Shown: positions 51,725-60,866, counted from the stretch's first letter. The stretch is DNA of 64,000 bases from WHSW01 sp963828755 (GCA_963828755.1 CAWHFY010000022.1:1-64000); one strand, 5' to 3'. Numbers and translations: made by a program. Notes: a model not told the origin generated them from the sequence alone.

Positions 51725-51994
51725 TCACTCCTCGCTTTCCGGGGCCGCCTTCAGCAGCCGCTTGACCAGGGCCTTGTCCCGGTAGGTGACCTCGCGCTCG
51801 CCCTTCATCACCGTGACTTCACCGCGCTTGACGTCGCGGACGATCGCGATCACCGCCTCCTCCGGAGGCGGCCCCGAGGGGTCGGTCTCCTCGCTGCGTT
51901 CGAGCGCCGCCGCGCCGGGGGTGACGGCGATCGCCGCCGTTCCCGCGGCCACACCGGCCGTACCGAGCAGCTTGCGCCGGCTCAGGCTTTCCAT
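51725..51994 (-). CDS. Small Tat-signal protein
   Basis: 89 residues. SRRKLLGTAGVAAGTAAIAV is a twin-arginine signal. The mature part (EEAVIAIVRDVKRGEVTVMK, YRDKALVKRLLKAAP) is short and charged. It starts the operon with DUF4331 (4-base gap). It may be an adaptor or export partner; no family known. Confidence 0.7.
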   Translation of the reverse strand: MESLSRRKLLGTAGVAAGTAAIAVTPGAAALERSEETDPSGPPPEEAVIAIVRDVKRGEVTVMKGEREVTYRDKALVKRLLKAAPESEE

Positions 51995-52107
51995 CCTTGG
52001 CTCCTTCCTCTAGGTGGCCGCCGCCCGATCGAGGGGACTGGCCCGCCGGTCCGTCGGCGGCCTTCTGGTGGTGTTGGCCCTACTACCGGCGCAACGTCCG
52101 GATCGGA

Positions 52108-54426
52108 TCAGTCGGCGGCGCGAGAAATTGCGACCGCGACCTGTCCGAAGGAGATCTGGGCGTCGTTGGGCGGCAGGCGCTCGGGCAGCAGCACCTCGAG
52201 CCCGCGCGTCCGCAACTCGGCGCTCGCGCGCTCGACCAGGAGCCGGTTCTGGAACACACCACCGGAGAGGACCGCCCGGCGCAGGCCGCGGGTTTCGGCC
52301 ACCCGCGCGCAGGCGTCGGCGATCGCGACCGCGAGCCCGTTGTGAAAGCGCGCCGCGACGACAGCGACGTCGACGCCCCAGCCGAGGTCGGCGCTGAGCG
52401 CGCGGATCGCCTCGCGCGGGTCGAGGATCGCCGGATCGCCGCCGACGGGCGGCTCGAACGGATAGGCCTCGGTCACGCTCGGGTCGGCGAGCCCCTCGAG
52501 CTCGGCGGCGGCCTGGCCCTCATGGGCGACCCGGGCGCGCAGGCCGCAGATCGCGGCGACGCCGTCGAACAGGCGCCCGGCGCTGGTGGTGAGCGGCGAG
52601 CCGATCCCGCCGGCGGCGATCGCGCTGACTCGCTTCCCAGTCGGCGGCCGAGACGTCGGCGGCGAGCGTCGCCGGACGGGGTGGCCGCTCGGTTGCCAGC
52701 GCCGCGCTGAGCCACGCGCACGCCATCCGCCACGGCTCGCGCGCGGCGGCGTCGCCGCCCGGAAGCCGAACCGGCAAGAGCAGCCCGGCGCGCTCGCAGC
52801 GCTCGAGCCCGCCGACGAGGATCTCGCCGCCCCAGACGGTTCCGTCGCCGCCGTATCCGGCGCCGTCGAAGATCGCCCCGACCGCCGACTCGCGCACGCC
52901 GTGCTCGGCGAGCGTGGCCGCGAGGTGAGCGTGGTGATGCTGGACGGCGACCGCCTCGACCCCGGCGCGCTCCAGCGCGTGGCGGGTGGCCAGGTAGTCC
53001 GGGTGCAGGTCGTGGGCGACGACCGCGGGAGTGACCGCGAACAGGCGCTCGAAGTGCTCGATCCCGCGCTCGTAGGCGCTCAGCGTCTCCCAGTTCTTCA
53101 GGTCGCCGATGTGGTGGCTGACCCAGGCGCGGCGTCCACGCGCGAGGCAGAAGGTGTTCTTGAGCTCGGCTCCGCATCCGAGGACCGGCTCGGCGTCCAA
53201 CGGCAGCTCGAGAGCGCTCGGGGCATAGCCCCGCGAGCGCCGGATCAGCAGCGGCTCGGGGCGGCCGCTGCCCAGCGAGCGGACGACCGAGTCGTCGGTA
53301 CGCGTCTCGATCGGGCGGTCGTGGACGAGGAGGGCGTCGGCGATCGGCCCGAGCCGCTCGAGCGCGTCGTCGTCGGTGAACGCGATCGGCTCGTCCGCGA
53401 CGTTGCCCGAGGTCAGGACCAGGGGCGCCCGGACCGCGGCGGCGATCAGGTGATGGAGCGGCGAGTAGGGGAGCATCACCCCGAGGTCGCGCGAGCGCGG
53501 CGCGACGTCGGCCGAGACGCGGGCGCCGGGGCGGCGCCGGGCGACGACGATTGGCCGCGGTCGCTGAGCAGCAGCTCCTGCTCGGAGGCGCTCAGCTCGA
53601 CCAGCTCGCGGGCCGCCGCGAGGTCGGCGACGAGCAGCGCGAGCGGCTTCTGGTCGCGGTGCTTTCTCGCCCGCAGCTCGGCGACGGCGCGCTCGTCGGC
53701 CGCTGCGCAGGCGAGGTGGTAGCCGCCGATCCCCTTGATCGCGACGATCGAGCCGCCGACCAGCAGCGCGGTGGCTGCCGCGAGCGGGTCCGCTTCGGCG
53801 TCGAGTTCGAGCCCGTCGCGGTCGACGAGGCGAGCGCGCGGCCCGCACTCCGGGCAGGCGTTCGGCTGGGCGTGAAAGCGCCGGTTGGACGGGTCGTCGT
53901 ACTCGGCGCGACAGGCCGCGCACATCTCGAAGCCGGCCATCGTGGTTCGCGGCCGGTCGTACGGGACGCCGCGCACGATCGTGAACCGCGGGCCGCAATT
54001 GGTGCAGTTGATGAACGGGTAGCGATGGCGGCGATCGGCGGGGTCGAAGAGCTCGGCCAGGCACTGATCGCAGGTCGCCAGGTCGGGTGAGACCGCCGCG
54101 TCCGCCTCACCGCCGGCGTCGGAGGCGAGGATCGCGAAGCGCCGCTCGCCGACAGGCTCCAGCGGCTCGCGGATCAGGCGCTCAATCGCCGCGGCCGGCG
54201 GCGCCTCGTCGGCGAGCCGGCGCGCGAACGCCTGGACGTCGGCCGGGCGCCCCTCGACCTCGACCAGGACGCCGCGGCTGTCGTTGAGGACGAAGCCGCC
54301 GAGGTCGAGCTCGGTGGCGATCCGGTGGACGTGTGGGCGAAAGCCGACCCCCTGGACGATCCCCTCCGCGCGGATGCGCAGCCGCTCCGGCGCGGACGTC
54401 TCGGCCCCTGTGCGGCGGGCCGCCAT
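52108..54426 (-). CDS. hypF: [NiFe] hydrogenase maturation carbamoyltransferase HypF (two frameshifts)
   Basis: About 772 residues. N-terminal acylphosphatase (GIVQGVGFRPHVHRIA), two zinc fingers (CDQCLAEL, CTNCGPRF, CAACRAEY, CPECGPRA), YrdC-like domain (GGSIVAIKGIGGYHLACAA), then after a frame change near 53545 the carbamoyltransferase part (LGVMLPYSPLHHLI, HHAHLAATLAEHG, IFDGAGYGGDGTVWGGE). A second shift near 52640 precedes the C-terminal VLSGGVFQNRLLVERA. It makes the cyanide precursor of the active-site Fe(CN)2CO. It overlaps the SIS gene by 3 bases. Both shifts look like indel errors. Confidence 0.9.
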
Positions 54427-55685
54427 CAGGGGCCCGCCTCGATCAGTTCGCGCAGCACGTGGTAGGCGCTCGCCTGCGCCTCCTGGATCCGCGGGATGTT
54501 CTGCGAGCGGGTGACGATGACGTAGTCGGCGAGCCCCTCGGAGGCGACCCGGCCGCCGTCGTAGCCGACCAGTGCGACCGTCGCGAGCCCGCGCGCCCGC
54601 GCCTCGACCAGGGCCGCGATCAGGTTCTCGGAATTACCGCTGGTCGAGAGCACCGCGAGCGCGTCGCCCTCGCGCCCGTAGGCGATCACCTGGCGCTGGA
54701 AGATCCGCGCCACGCCGACGTCGTTGGCGATCGCGGTGAGGATCGAGGGGTCGGCCGTCAGGTCGATCGCCCGGCGCGCCGGCCACCGTCCGGCGGCGGA
54801 CCCGAGCGCCCCCGGACGCGAAGCGGAGGAGGCGACCGGCGGGTTTATGAGATCGGCAACCAGGTCCATCGCGTCGGTCGCCGAACCGCCATTGCCGCAG
54901 GCGAGTAGGCGCCCGCCGGCGTCGAGGCGCTCGCGCAGGTCGATCGCCGCCCGGGCCAGCGCCTCGCCGTTCTCGCCCAGGGTCTGCTCGCGCAGCTCGC
55001 CGACCTCAGCCGACTTCATCAGGACCGAGCGGCGGACGTCCTCGGTGACCGCGGCGAGGTCGGTCTCGGACTCGTCCAGGAACGGGTAGAGGAAGCTCGA
55101 GGCGCCCGCGTCGTGGCCGGTGCTGCGCTCGCGCCCGGCGAGCAGCCCGCGGTGGTCGAAGAACACGTGGACCAGCTCCCAGAGCAGGTGGTACAGGGTC
55201 TCGACCAGCTCCTGGCGCACGAACGGGTCGTCGGTTTCGGGGATGAACTCCCACTCCGCGTCCGCCTCGGCGAAGGCGATCGTCAGCGCCCCACGGGCGC
55301 GCGCCGCGGCCAGCGCCGCGACCGTCTCGGCCCCATCGGCCTCCTCGGCGCCAAAGGCGATCGCGATGTCGTCGGCCTCGACGACCGCGTCGACCTGGGC
55401 GGTCAGCGGGCCGCCCTCGGCGGCGAGGCCGAGCGCCGGCAGGGCGCGCTTGCCGACGATCACGGGGTGGACGAACTCCACGGCGACGTGGCGGACATCG
55501 GAGCGCGCCGCGGCCGAGTGCCCCAGCGCGACGAGGCGGCCACCGCGCACGAAGCGCTCGGCCATCCGGTGACAGCAGCCGGCGATCCGCTCGGACTCGG
55601 TCGCAAAGAAGGCGGCGTTGGCCTCGGTCCGCAGCCGGGCGAGCCGGTCGATCCGCCCGGTCAGCCCCTGAACTGCCGCCGTCAT
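54426..55685 (-). CDS. Double-SIS phosphosugar isomerase-like protein (GmhA-like), hydrogenase cluster type
   Basis: 419 residues. The N-terminal SIS half (GGRLVALGHSAAARSDVRHV, VEADDIAIAFGAEEADGAET) and C-terminal GmhA-like half (RLLACGNGGSATDAMDLVAD, LAVLSTSGNSENLIAALVEA, LADYVIVTRSQNIPRIQEAQ) are both present. Such genes accompany actinobacterial group 1h hydrogenases. The role in maturation is unproven. Between INPP and WPARRAIDLTADPS sit ~17 extra residues (VASSASRPGALGSAAGR) that look like an insertion. Confidence 0.8.
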   Translation of the reverse strand: MTAAVQGLTGRIDRLARLRTEANAAFFATESERIAGCCHRMAERFVRGGRLVALGHSAAARSDVRHVAVEFVHPVIVGKRALPALGLAAEGGPLTAQVDAVVEADDIAIAFGAEEADGAETVAALAAARARGALTIAFAEADAEWEFIPETDDPFVRQELVETLYHLLWELVHVFFDHRGLLAGRERSTGHDAGASSFLYPFLDESETDLAAVTEDVRRSVLMKSAEVGELREQTLGENGEALARAAIDLRERLDAGGRLLACGNGGSATDAMDLVADLINPPVASSASRPGALGSAAGRWPARRAIDLTADPSILTAIANDVGVARIFQRQVIAYGREGDALAVLSTSGNSENLIAALVEARARGLATVALVGYDGGRVASEGLADYVIVTRSQNIPRIQEAQASAYHVLRELIEAGP

Positions 55686-55691
55686 CGCCGC

Positions 55692-56372
55692 CTACGCCGT
55701 TGCCCTGACCCGCTCCGGTACGGCGGTCAGCCAGGCTCGCCACTCGTCGACGCCGCGGCCGGTGGTCGCGCTCACCAGCATCGTCTCGACCCCGGGGTTG
55801 ACCGCGTCGATGTTGGCGAGGAAGCGGTCGAGGTCGAACTCGACGTGGGGGAGGAGGTCGAGCTTGTTGACGATGACCAGCTCGCAGGCGCGGAACATCA
55901 ACGGGTACTTGAGCGGCTTGTCCTCGCCCTCGGTCACCGACGTGACCATGATCCGGGCGTCCTCGCCGACCTTGAACTCGGCGGGGCAGACGAGGTTGCC
56001 GACGTTCTCGATCACCAGCAGGTCGAGCTCTGAGAGCGGCAGATCGTCGATCGCCGACCGGACCATGTTGGCGTCGAGGTGGCACTCGCCGCCGAAGCCG
56101 GAGTCGGTGTTGAGCTGCACTACGGGTACGTGGATCGCCGCGATCCGGTCGGCGTCCATCGTTCCCTGGACGTCGCCCTCGAGCACCCCGGCGCGGACGC
56201 CGTCGAGGCCTGGTAGCCCGCGCTCGAGCAGAGTCGTCTTGCCGGCGCCCGGGGCGCTCATCATGTTGACCACGGCCACCCCGGCATGGTCGAAGTCGTG
56301 GCGGTTGGCGTTGGCGATCGTCTGGTTGGCGTCGAGCGCGTCCTCGGCGACTCGGATCCTGGTTCGGTGCAC
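55692..56372 (-). CDS. hypB: Hydrogenase nickel-insertion GTPase HypB
   Basis: 226 residues. SAPGAGKTTLLERGLPGL is the P-loop, EGDVQGTMDADRI and ENVGNLVCPAEFKVGE follow, NKLDLLPHVEFDLD is the NKxD guanine site. GGECHLDANMV carries the Cys/His nickel-GTPase metal site. No His-rich N-terminus, unlike some HypB; the His-rich tail on the Fur protein may store nickel instead. GTG 56372 with GGAAGGAGAG upstream. Confidence 0.94.
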   Translation of the reverse strand: MHRTRIRVAEDALDANQTIANANRHDFDHAGVAVVNMMSAPGAGKTTLLERGLPGLDGVRAGVLEGDVQGTMDADRIAAIHVPVVQLNTDSGFGGECHLDANMVRSAIDDLPLSELDLLVIENVGNLVCPAEFKVGEDARIMVTSVTEGEDKPLKYPLMFRACELVIVNKLDLLPHVEFDLDRFLANIDAVNPGVETMLVSATTGRGVDEWRAWLTAVPERVRATA

Positions 56373-56383
56373 GGCTCTCCTTC

Positions 56384-56834
56384 CTAGCTCGGTTGGGCGG
56401 CGACCGCCGGTTCGTCGGCGACCTCGATGGATTCCACCTCGAGCTCGTCGCCGCGGACGACCTGGGCCCCGGCAAGCTCGCAGCCCGGACAGCGAAACGT
56501 CGGCAGGGCCGCGAGTCGGGTCGAGCGGCCCGTGACCGGCCTCCGAGGCGGAGCCGAGGTGCCCCGCCGTTGAGGGGCCTAATTCCGGCTCGGGTGCGGG
56601 GTCCCACTCGCATCCGCAGACCTCGCAGGTCATCCAGGCGCCGACCACCTCGAGTTCGAGCCGGGCGCCCTCGCAGAGCGTGTCGCGGCCGACGATCTCG
56701 AAGTAGAACTCGAGCGACTCGGGAACGACCTGGCGCAGGGCGCCGACCCGTAGCGCGACCGAGGTCACCCGGCGTCCGCCGGCGTGGCGCAGTGCCGTGT
56801 CGACGATCGCGCTCGAGATCGAGAGCTCGTGCAT
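56384..56834 (-). CDS. hypA: Hydrogenase nickel chaperone HypA, interrupted by an R1 element
   Basis: N-terminal MHELSISSAIVDTALRHAGG has the Ni-binding His2. The zinc domain has CEVCGCEWDPAPEPE on one side and, in another frame, LPTFRCPGCELAGAQVVRGD and ELEVESIEVADEPAV to the stop at 56384. The segment between (LGPSTAGHLGSASEAGHGPL) is R1-repeat sequence. It adds about 28 residues and leaves the frame off by one. Unless that is a sequencing indel, HypA here loses the second CxxC pair. Confidence 0.78.
56537..56583 (-). repeat. REP-like element R1 (copy 3) inside hypA
   Basis: Minus strand CCCCTCAACGGCGGGGCACC, CTCGGCTCCGCCTCGGAGGC. Shares CCTCAACGGCGG and GGCTCCGC with the other copies, but not the TTCGTCCTG block. 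It sits between the two CxxC pairs of HypA. Confidence 0.5.
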
Positions 56835-56838
56835 GCGC

Positions 56839-57354
56839 TCAGCCGGTCTCCGCGTAAGCGGCGTCGGTCTGCAGCTCGGCGATCGTCTCCAGGACCAGCG
56901 CGGCGGCGCGTTCGACCGCGCCGGCGACCTGGGGCGAGAGCTCGAGGCCCATCTCCTCGACGCCGGCAGGCTCACAGGCGACCACGAGGACCTTGCCCGG
57001 CCAGCCCCCGACCGTCTTCACGAAGCGCAGCACGGTCCGCGGGTCCATCCCGTGCGGGCTGACCACCTCGCCGTCCTCGATGGGCGGGATCTCCTCGGGC
57101 TGGGGTTCGATCACGTACAGGGTCCCGGGCTCGCCACCCTGGCGGCTGACGTCGACGAGGACGAGAGCGTCGTAGCCGCGCATGACCTCGTAGGCGAGGT
57201 CGAGGCCGCCGCTGCCGAAGTCGAGCACGGTGACTCCATCCGGCAGCTCGCTCGCCGAGAGGGCGCTCGCCACGTGGCCGCCAAAGCCGTCGTCGGAGAG
57301 CCATGCGTTGCCGACCCCGGCGACGAGGATCTGGCGCTGGCGCTCCGGGCTCAT
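56839..57354 (-). CDS. [NiFe] hydrogenase maturation protease (HyaD/HycI family)
   Basis: 171 residues. ILVAGVGNAWLSDDGFGGHV contains the Asn/Asp nickel ligands; DFGSGGLDLAYEVMRGYDAL the second acidic ligand; VVSPHGMDP the late His. It trims the C-terminus of the large subunit after nickel insertion. ATG 57354; the R1 repeat lies immediately upstream. Confidence 0.9.
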   Translation of the reverse strand: MSPERQRQILVAGVGNAWLSDDGFGGHVASALSASELPDGVTVLDFGSGGLDLAYEVMRGYDALVLVDVSRQGGEPGTLYVIEPQPEEIPPIEDGEVVSPHGMDPRTVLRFVKTVGGWPGKVLVVACEPAGVEEMGLELSPQVAGAVERAAALVLETIAELQTDAAYAETG

Positions 57355-57356
57355 CG

Positions 57357-57411
57357 AACCCGCCTCAGCAGCGGCGGGACTCGGCTTCGTCCTGTCGGAA
57401 CCCCGCCTCAT
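57357..57411 (+). repeat. REP-like intergenic element R1 (copy 4)
   Basis: CGCCTCAGCAGCGGCGGG, CTCGGCTTCGTCCTG, GGAACCCCGCCTCA: the same block order as the 19743 copy. It fills the gap between the protease and the unknown hydrogenase-cluster gene. Confidence 0.6.
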
Positions 57412-58553
57412 TCAGCGGCCGCCTCCAGCTCGGTGCCCTTGAAGAAGAGGTAGCGCCCGGTCTCGCGAAACAGCTCCTGCCCCGGGTCGCCGTCGACGGT
57501 GACCGCGACGTGGGCGCCGTCCTCGTAGTCGATGTACAGGCGCTCGATCGTCGCCCGGCGCCCGTCGAGCATCCGGTCGTAGACGTCGCGGTCGGTGCCG
57601 GGCCGCAGGACGACCTTTGCACCCTTGCGGAAGGTGACTCCGCCGATCTCGAGCTCCGGCTCGCCCGGGTTCGGGTGACCCGGCTCCCGGCCGAGCACGT
57701 CGCTGGGGCTCATCAGCCCGTGCAGGGAGGCGATCTCGCCCGGCGCTACGGCCGCGGCGCGTTCGATCATCTCCTGCACCGCCGGGTCCTGCTCGTCGAT
57801 CTCGGCCCGCTCCGACTCCGAGAGCGTCTGCACGTGCAGCAGCAGCGCCTCCTCGATCTCGGTGTTGTCGAACAGGTTGCCGAGGCTGTGCGGTGAGATC
57901 TCGGGGTGGTCGGGGAGCACGATCGTCGCCGCAAGGAGCGCGTCGTCGGCCGGGGAGGCGAGCACCGGGAAGGTGTTGACGCTCGCGCAGCGCTCGGCCT
58001 CGGCGCCGATCTCGCCGTCGCGCTCGAGCGGGGAGGCGAAGCGCCCGCCGGGCGCCTCGAGCGTGACGTGCGTCGAGACGAGGCACTTGATCAGGGCCTC
58101 GCCGCGCTCGAGCCCCGCCGCGGCCTCGGTGGCGTTGTGGACGCAGGCCCGCACCCGCCACAGGTCAGGGCGCCCGAGCTGCTCGGCGCGACAGCGGGCC
58201 CGGCCGCGCAGCGGCGCCTCGCCGTCGAACTCGAACACGGTCGGCTCGCCGTCGCCGGCGAGGTCGGCGAGCGTGCCGCGCAGCTCGAGCCGGCGCTCGA
58301 CCGCTTGGTGGCGCTCGCCCGACGCCTGCAAGAAGCGCACGGTCGCGGTCAGCTCGACGTCGGGGTCGGCCTCGAGCACGCACTCGACCCGCAGGTGGTC
58401 GAAGGTGGCCGGGTTGCCGGCGGCGTACGCAGGCGGGTACACGATTCCGAACGGGGTGGGGGTCGCGTTCTTGGTCGCGCCGGGCGTGTACGGGTAGAGC
58501 GCGTAGCCCTCGTACAGAAGCGACGAGACGAGGCGCTCGAGCGGCTCGTTCAC
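57408..58553 (-). CDS. Conserved hydrogenase-cluster protein, unknown function
   Basis: 381 residues. Soluble, two visible regions: a beta-rich N-terminal part (EGYALYPYTPGATKNATPTP, FDHLRVECVLEADPDVELTA) and a C-terminal part with VFEFDGEAPL, PDHPEISPHSLGNLFDNTEI and GREPGHPNPGEPELEIGGV. No cofactor motif. It is embedded between the DUF6084 gene (4-base overlap) and the maturation protease, so it likely serves hydrogenase assembly. Related genes seem typical of actinobacterial group 1h loci. Confidence 0.7.
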   Translation of the reverse strand: MNEPLERLVSSLLYEGYALYPYTPGATKNATPTPFGIVYPPAYAAGNPATFDHLRVECVLEADPDVELTATVRFLQASGERHQAVERRLELRGTLADLAGDGEPTVFEFDGEAPLRGRARCRAEQLGRPDLWRVRACVHNATEAAAGLERGEALIKCLVSTHVTLEAPGGRFASPLERDGEIGAEAERCASVNTFPVLASPADDALLAATIVLPDHPEISPHSLGNLFDNTEIEEALLLHVQTLSESERAEIDEQDPAVQEMIERAAAVAPGEIASLHGLMSPSDVLGREPGHPNPGEPELEIGGVTFRKGAKVVLRPGTDRDVYDRMLDGRRATIERLYIDYEDGAHVAVTVDGDPGQELFRETGRYLFFKGTELEAAAE

Positions 58554-59288
58554 GCGCCCTCCTCGTCGTCGCCCAGGAGCTCGTCGACGACCGCGTCGAA
58601 CGTCGGCAGCCCGCGCTCAGCCTTGCGGCGCTCGAGCCGGGCGAGGGTGTCGGAGTGCACCGGTACCCACGCGCGATACGGGTAGAGCGGCGTCGATCGC
58701 CCGCCGCCATACCTCGACCGGCAGCTCGAACCGCGGCGAGCGGTCCCACGGGACCTGGACGACCTGCATCCGCCCGCCCTCGGACTCGTAGAAGACCGTC
58801 CCGTTGAAGTGGAAGCGCAGCGGCGCGGTTCCGGAGTCGAGCCCGTGGAAGTACTTGGCCGCGGCGAGCTCGAGGTCGTAGGTGCAGGGGACCACGAGCT
58901 CGAACTCGGTCGACCCATTGAATCCGGGGACGAGCACGTCCGCCTGCGCCCAGCGGAAGCTGGTCGTGGTCGAGGCCCAGCGCTCGGGCTCGCCGAAGAG
59001 CTCGACCAGCCGTTCGCGGCTCGGCCCGTCGTAGGTGCGCTTCGACGGCTCGACCGAGATCACGGCGGTCAGCGCGATCGTGAACAGGTCGAGCCCGGAG
59101 CCGTCGTTGACCCGGCAGCGGAAGGCGACGGTCGGCGCGGCCGCGTGCTCGACCGCGCGGGCGGAGAGGAGCTCGAAGTCCGGATCGGGCGCCCCGGCGA
59201 AGGGCGAAACGTCGTCCCCGGCGGGCGGCGCATCGGCCGGAACCGGCGGTCGAGCGACGAGCGACGAGCGTCGAGCGACGTCACTCAC
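58550..59288 (-). CDS. DUF6084 family protein (frameshifted)
   Basis: About 245 residues. The DUF6084 pattern is recognisable: ISVEPSKRTYDGPSRERLVE, LFGEPERWASTTTSF, VPGFNGSTEFELVVPCTYDL, AAAKYFHGLDSGTAPLRFHF. A one-base shift near 58690 precedes YPYRAWVPVHSDTLARLERR, the true C-terminus. It is associated with group 1h hydrogenases but of unknown role. GTG 59288 overlaps the DUF5947 stop. The N-terminus includes a CGCTCGT heptamer repeat. Confidence 0.75.
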
Positions 59289-59953
59289 GCCAGCCTCGCC
59301 TTCTCGCGCAGCTCACCGAAGAACGCCTCGATCGCGCGCTCCGGCCCGGCGCCGCCCGAGATCCCGTCCCAGCTGCGTTTGATCAGGCCGACCAGCCGGT
59401 AGCACTCGTCGATCGGGGCGATCGCGAACTCGTGCGGCTCGGCGATGCGGTTGACGATCAGCGCCTCGGCGTCGGTCTCGACGCTCATCAGCGCCGGGTT
59501 CAGGCTCCGCAGCCGGTTCCATGCCTCGGCCGCGATCTCGGACTCGGTCGCCCCGGCCGGACTCGGATACAGCGCGACGATCCCGCCCGAGGCGCTCGAG
59601 TCGAGCAGGAAGGCGAGCCCGATCGGAATGTCGAATGACGCCCAGAGGTCGTCGGGCAGGTCGAAGTCGTCGAGCCAGACGGTCCGCGTGCCCGTCGGCC
59701 GGAGCTCCGGGTCGCCGCCGCGCAGCGCGACGCAGCTCTCGCAGGCGCAGAGGATGTTGCGGTCGACCAGGTGCAGGAGGTGGCGATGGTCAGGGTCCAG
59801 CTGCTTGCCACACAGGTCGCAGACCTCGACCGGGCCGGCGGCCGGCGGCGCCGGCGGGGACTCGCCGCCGCTCGGCCGGGTCAGCCGGCGAAGGCCGGCG
59901 ATCACGTCGGCCTGACGGCGCGCCGCGACGCGTGCGTCGAGCGTCTCGCTCAC
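59285..59953 (-). CDS. DUF5947 family protein, four-Cys metal site
   Basis: 222 residues. VCDLCGKQLDPDHRHLLHLV and ILCACESCVALRGG supply a possible Cys4 zinc or Fe-S site; WLDDFDLPDDLWASFDIPIG and ALYPSPAGATESEI follow. DUF5947 accompanies hydrogenase operons. GTG 59953 overlaps the NifU-like stop (GTGA). Confidence 0.78.
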   Translation of the reverse strand: MSETLDARVAARRQADVIAGLRRLTRPSGGESPPAPPAAGPVEVCDLCGKQLDPDHRHLLHLVDRNILCACESCVALRGGDPELRPTGTRTVWLDDFDLPDDLWASFDIPIGLAFLLDSSASGGIVALYPSPAGATESEIAAEAWNRLRSLNPALMSVETDAEALIVNRIAEPHEFAIAPIDECYRLVGLIKRSWDGISGGAGPERAIEAFFGELREKARLA

Positions 59954-60866
59954 AGGCTCAGCGCCACCCTCGGGGGGCCGGCGCCGGCGAGCAGCGGGAC
60001 CGGCTCCAACAGCAGCCGGTCGTCGTCGAGCGAGCGGCCCGCCCGCGGGAGGAAGAAGCGGCGCTCGCAGCTCGCGCAGCGCAGCGTCCCGTCGTCGAGC
60101 TCCGCGTCGCCGAGCGACGCGCCGCAGCCGGCGCAAGAATCGCGAAAGGCGAGCAGGTTGCCCTCGGCCCGGGCAACGGCGAGCCGCGTCCCCTCGACCT
60201 CGATCAGGGTGAGCTCGTTCTCGGCGAGCCCCTCGACGCCGTCGACCTCGATCCACGCCGACGGCGCCTCTGCGACGCCAGGGGCGACCTGGACGACCGG
60301 GAGCTCGGTCGCGCCCGGGCCCGGCGTGGCCGGCGTCGCCGCGACCGCGCCCTCGACCACGAGGCCCTCGAGGTCCGGCGCCGCGGCGTCGAGCGCCGTC
60401 TTGATCGCCAGCTCCAGGGTCGAGGCCGAGGCCGGGCAGCCCTCGCAGCTGCCCTCGAGCCGGATCCTCGCGATCCCGCGCTCGATCCCGAGCAGCTCGA
60501 CGTTGCCGCCGTGCGACTCCATGTACGGGCGCACCGAATCGAGCGCGTCGGCGACGCGCTCGTCGAGCGGGACCGGATAGAGGTCGTGGATCAGCATCAG
60601 GCTGGCGACGACGCCGTCGCCGACGAGCCGATCGCCGAGCGCCTGCGCCTCGCCGCTGTCGCCGATCGCGGCGAAGATCCGCTCGAGCCCCTCGCCGTAG
60701 AGCTCAATGACGGCGCCGACGAGCTCGTCGGCGAGCTGGCGGGCGGCCGGGTCGGGCAGCGCGCGACCCGCTCGGTCAGCTGCTGAACGCGCTCGACCAG
60801 CTGCTCGGGCGAGGACGACCGCGCGTCCGGCGCGGCCGTCCGGCCATTGGATCCGTTGGCGTCCAT
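59950..60866 (-). CDS. NifU-like protein with C-terminal four-Cys Rieske-like domain (frameshifted)
   Basis: About 305 residues. An N-terminal helical part (LVERVQQLTERVA, LPDPAARQLADELVGAVIEL) breaks at a one-base shift near 60770. Then NifU C-terminal scaffold: MESHGGNVELLGIERG and LEGSCEGCPASASTLELAIK. The last domain resembles a Rieske ferredoxin but has CAGCGAS..CASCERRF, i.e. four Cys rather than Cys2His2. It probably assembles or carries electrons for the hydrogenase. ATG 60866, 20 bases after the large subunit. Confidence 0.8.
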
